In this document: piece by piece, positions 62,241-64,000 of the stretch
How positions within the stretch are numbered: position 1 is the first letter of the stretch
Layout of the letters: each line of letters begins with the position of its first letter
DNA from: Dechloromonas denitrificans
GTDB lineage: Bacteria; Pseudomonadota; Gammaproteobacteria; Burkholderiales; Rhodocyclaceae
Length of the DNA stretch: 64,000 nucleotides
Direction of reading: 5' to 3'
NCBI RefSeq assembly: GCF_020510685.1
Contig: NZ_CP075185.1
Coordinates: 1,798,001 to 1,862,000 of the forward strand
Translations under genes and position numbers: made by a program
Notes under the pieces: generated by a model
Told to the model about the DNA's origin: nothing
Database searches by the model: none
The model's input: the letters and a program-made list of their open reading frames with translations, nothing else

Positions 62241-63053
62241 TTAGTGCTCCAGGCCGCGGTGCCAGCGCAGCAGATGGTTATTGAGGCGGCTGACCGCGGT
62301 GTCGATGAGCAGGCCGAGCAGGCCGATGGTGATCATGCCGGCGATGATCTTGTCCGACCACATGAACTCGCGCGCTTCGAGGATGCGGAAGCCGAGGCCG
62401 TCATTGACCGCGATCATCTCGGAAACGATCACGACGATGAAGGCGGTACCGATGCCGATCCGCACGCCGGCCAGGATGTAGGGCGTCGCGGCAGGCAGGA
62501 TGACGCGGGTGAACATCGTCCATTGATTGACGCCGAGGTTGCGCGCCGCCCGCAGGTAGATGCCGTCCACCTGCCGGACGCCGGCGATGGTGTTCATCAG
62601 CACCGGGAAGAAGGCGCCGATGGCGATCAGGAAGAAGGACGGCGGATTGCCCAGACCGAACCAGAGGATCGCCAGCGGAATGTAGGCGATCGGCGGAATC
62701 GGACGCAGGATCTGCATCAGCGGGTTGAACAGGTCGTAGGTGCGCGGGCTGGCGCCCATCAGCAGGCCGAGCGGCAGGGCCAGGCCGGCGCCGATGATGA
62801 AACCGGCAATGACGCGGAACAGGCTGGAATAGGCGTCATGCAGCATCTCGCCGGAGAACAGCCAGGCCAGATAGCTCTGGCCGGCTTCCTGCGGTTGCAG
62901 CGGCAGCAGGTAGGCCCACCATTTGATGGCGACCGCGGTCGGCGAGGGCAGCAGCACTTCCGAAAACAGGCCGAAGCGCGAGCCGGCTTCCCAAAGGATG
63001 ATCAGGATTGCCGGCACCAGCGCACCGTGGGCGAAGTCTTTCAGTTTTTGCAT
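62241..63053 (-). CDS. ABC transporter permease (SsuC/TauC/NrtB type)
   Basis: 270 residues with six predicted membrane segments and the EAA-type loop DLFNPLMQILRPIPPIAYIPLAILWFGLG. It forms the membrane channel of the importer. It lies between the ATPase (1 nt) and the binding-protein gene (7 nt). Confidence 0.94.
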   Translation of the reverse strand: MQKLKDFAHGALVPAILIILWEAGSRFGLFSEVLLPSPTAVAIKWWAYLLPLQPQEAGQSYLAWLFSGEMLHDAYSSLFRVIAGFIIGAGLALPLGLLMGASPRTYDLFNPLMQILRPIPPIAYIPLAILWFGLGNPPSFFLIAIGAFFPVLMNTIAGVRQVDGIYLRAARNLGVNQWTMFTRVILPAATPYILAGVRIGIGTAFIVVIVSEMIAVNDGLGFRILEAREFMWSDKIIAGMITIGLLGLLIDTAVSRLNNHLLRWHRGLEH

Positions 63054-63060
63054 GACGTCC

Positions 63061-64000
63061 TCACTTCACCTTCAGCTCGGCCTTGGCCTTCTGCAGCAGG
63101 TCGAGCTTGACCCACTCGGCGGCCTTCGGCGGCTTGGCCATGCGGCCGACGCCATACTTCTGCATGAAGTCGGTGGTCGTGTCGATGTGCTCGAGGCTGA
63201 CGTCGTAGGTGTAGTCGGCGTTATCCATCGCATCGCGGAAATCCTGCGAGGAGATCTGGCCCTTGAACATCGAGTCGCGGACGTACTTCTCGGCCAGGGC
63301 GGTATCGGTATTGAACAGCGCCGTGGTTTCGACGAAGCACTTCATCAGGCGCTGGGCGACGTCCTTCTTCTCGGTGTACATCTTCTCGGTCATCACCAGC
63401 AGGCGGACCGGCTCGCCCATCTTGGTGGTGTAGGGCTTCATGATCTCGACGCCGAACTTCTTGTTCAGGGCCTGCGAGGATTGCGGTTCGGACTGGCACA
63501 TCGCGTCGATCTGCTTGGCGGCCAGCGCCTGGTTGAGGTCGGCGAAGGCGAGGAAGACGATCTGCACGTCCTTGCCCGGCTTGTCGGACCAGGAGAGGCC
63601 GGCCTTTTCCAGTTCCGCGTAGAGCAGCAGTTCGTGGGCGCCGCCGCGGGTGACGCCGACCTTCTTGCCCTTCATGTCGGCCAGCGACTTGATGCCGCTA
63701 TCGACGCCGGCGACGATGCGTGCGCCACCCTTGGCAAAGCCGGCCACAGTGTAGATCGGCACGCCGTTGGCGCGGCCGGAAATCGCGCCGTCGGAAGCCA
63801 GCGCGGCGATGTCGATCTCGCCGGCGACGATGGCCGGCATGATGTCCGGCCCCTTCGGGAACATCCGTTCCTCGACCTTCAGGTTGTACTTGCCACAGGC
63901 CTCCTTCATGTAGGAGACGGCGCCGTAGTGGGCGAACTTCAGGTTGCCCAGACGGACGACATCGGGGGCCTGGGCCTGGGCGGCGAGCGGGGCGGTGATG
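63061..64000 (-). CDS. ABC transporter substrate-binding protein (cut by window edge)
   Basis: At least 312 residues; the coding frame runs off the window and lacks its start. The visible N-terminus ITAPLAAQAQA is the end of a signal peptide, followed by PDVVRLGNLKFAHYGAVSYMKEACGKYNLKVEE. The fold is of the NMT1/SsuA/TauA/NrtA type (PAIVAGEIDIAAL, MKGKKVGVTRGGAHELLL, MCQSEPQSSQAL). The ligand is not predictable by eye; the adjacent DctB/D pair and CHMI hint at an organic or aromatic acid. Confidence 0.9.
   Translation of the reverse strand, partial: ITAPLAAQAQAPDVVRLGNLKFAHYGAVSYMKEACGKYNLKVEERMFPKGPDIMPAIVAGEIDIAALASDGAISGRANGVPIYTVAGFAKGGARIVAGVDSGIKSLADMKGKKVGVTRGGAHELLLYAELEKAGLSWSDKPGKDVQIVFLAFADLNQALAAKQIDAMCQSEPQSSQALNKKFGVEIMKPYTTKMGEPVRLLVMTEKMYTEKKDVAQRLMKCFVETTALFNTDTALAEKYVRDSMFKGQISSQDFRDAMDNADYTYDVSLEHIDTTTDFMQKYGVGRMAKPPKAAEWVKLDLLQKAKAELKVK

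Overview
The window looks like chromosomal DNA of a betaproteobacterium, most likely a Rhodocyclales member of the Dechloromonas/Azonexus type (inference). The reasons are high G+C coding DNA, the surE-pcm-nlpD-rpoS block, squalene/hopanoid genes (hpnCDE), a NifF-like flavodoxin behind a sigma54/NifA-type promoter, and many two-component and c-di-GMP genes. No insertion sequence, prophage, CRISPR array or rRNA gene was seen. Coding density is high and no gene-free stretch exceeds 300 bases. Both ends cut genes: hpnE at the left and an ABC substrate-binding protein at the right.

Layout. 1-2.2 kb (minus): hpnC-hpnD-hpnE, squalene synthesis. 2.2-4.8 kb: tRNA-Leu, a small lipoprotein, a small Arg-rich protein, a DUF805 membrane protein, then on the minus strand a 47-residue membrane protein, slyX and a DHH phosphoesterase. 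4.9-12.6 kb: a translation operon headed by tRNA-Val and running thrS-infC-rpmI-rplT-pheS-pheT-ihfA-merR, then tRNA-Pro. A 12-codon leader peptide with three Thr codons and an intrinsic terminator sit between tRNA-Val and thrS, and infC seems to start at AUA. 12.6-13.7 kb: an A+T-richer patch with an orphan gene and an H-NS family gene. 13.7-17 kb: surE-pcm-nlpD-rpoS, each pair overlapping by 4 nt. 17-21.9 kb (minus): mltB and a MoxR/DUF58/transglutaminase module. 22-26.3 kb: a histone-deacetylase-like amidohydrolase, lysC, tRNA-Ser, two small Gln/Ala-rich proteins with the same C-terminal tail, a FolB-like protein and folA. 26.3-29.4 kb: a PAS-GGDEF-EAL protein.

29.4-47.7 kb is a dedicated fatty-acid module. 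A PsrA-like TetR repressor is followed by fadE, a thiolase, a DegV protein and an ECH-HAD fusion; then fadL; then a HAD-ECH fusion, fadA, a DUF4442 hotdog protein, a periplasmic chalcone-isomerase-fold protein, fadD, a nitronate monooxygenase-family protein and a second acyl-CoA dehydrogenase. Three related palindromes (TCAAACG-N2-CGTTTGA type) lie in front of the three transcription units, so the block reads as one regulon controlled by the repressor it encodes.

47.9-52.8 kb: a PhnD-like binding protein, a hybrid histidine kinase and an HD-GYP response regulator form a signalling system. 52.8-57.8 kb: an RNase H-fold protein, the NifF-like flavodoxin, a cytochrome c-prime-like protein, an O-methyltransferase divergent from a LysR regulator, a small orphan and an Old Yellow Enzyme. 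57.9-64 kb (minus): a DctB/DctD-like pair with a 5-carboxymethyl-2-hydroxymuconate isomerase gene overlapping both, next to an ABC importer of the nitrate/sulfonate/taurine type.
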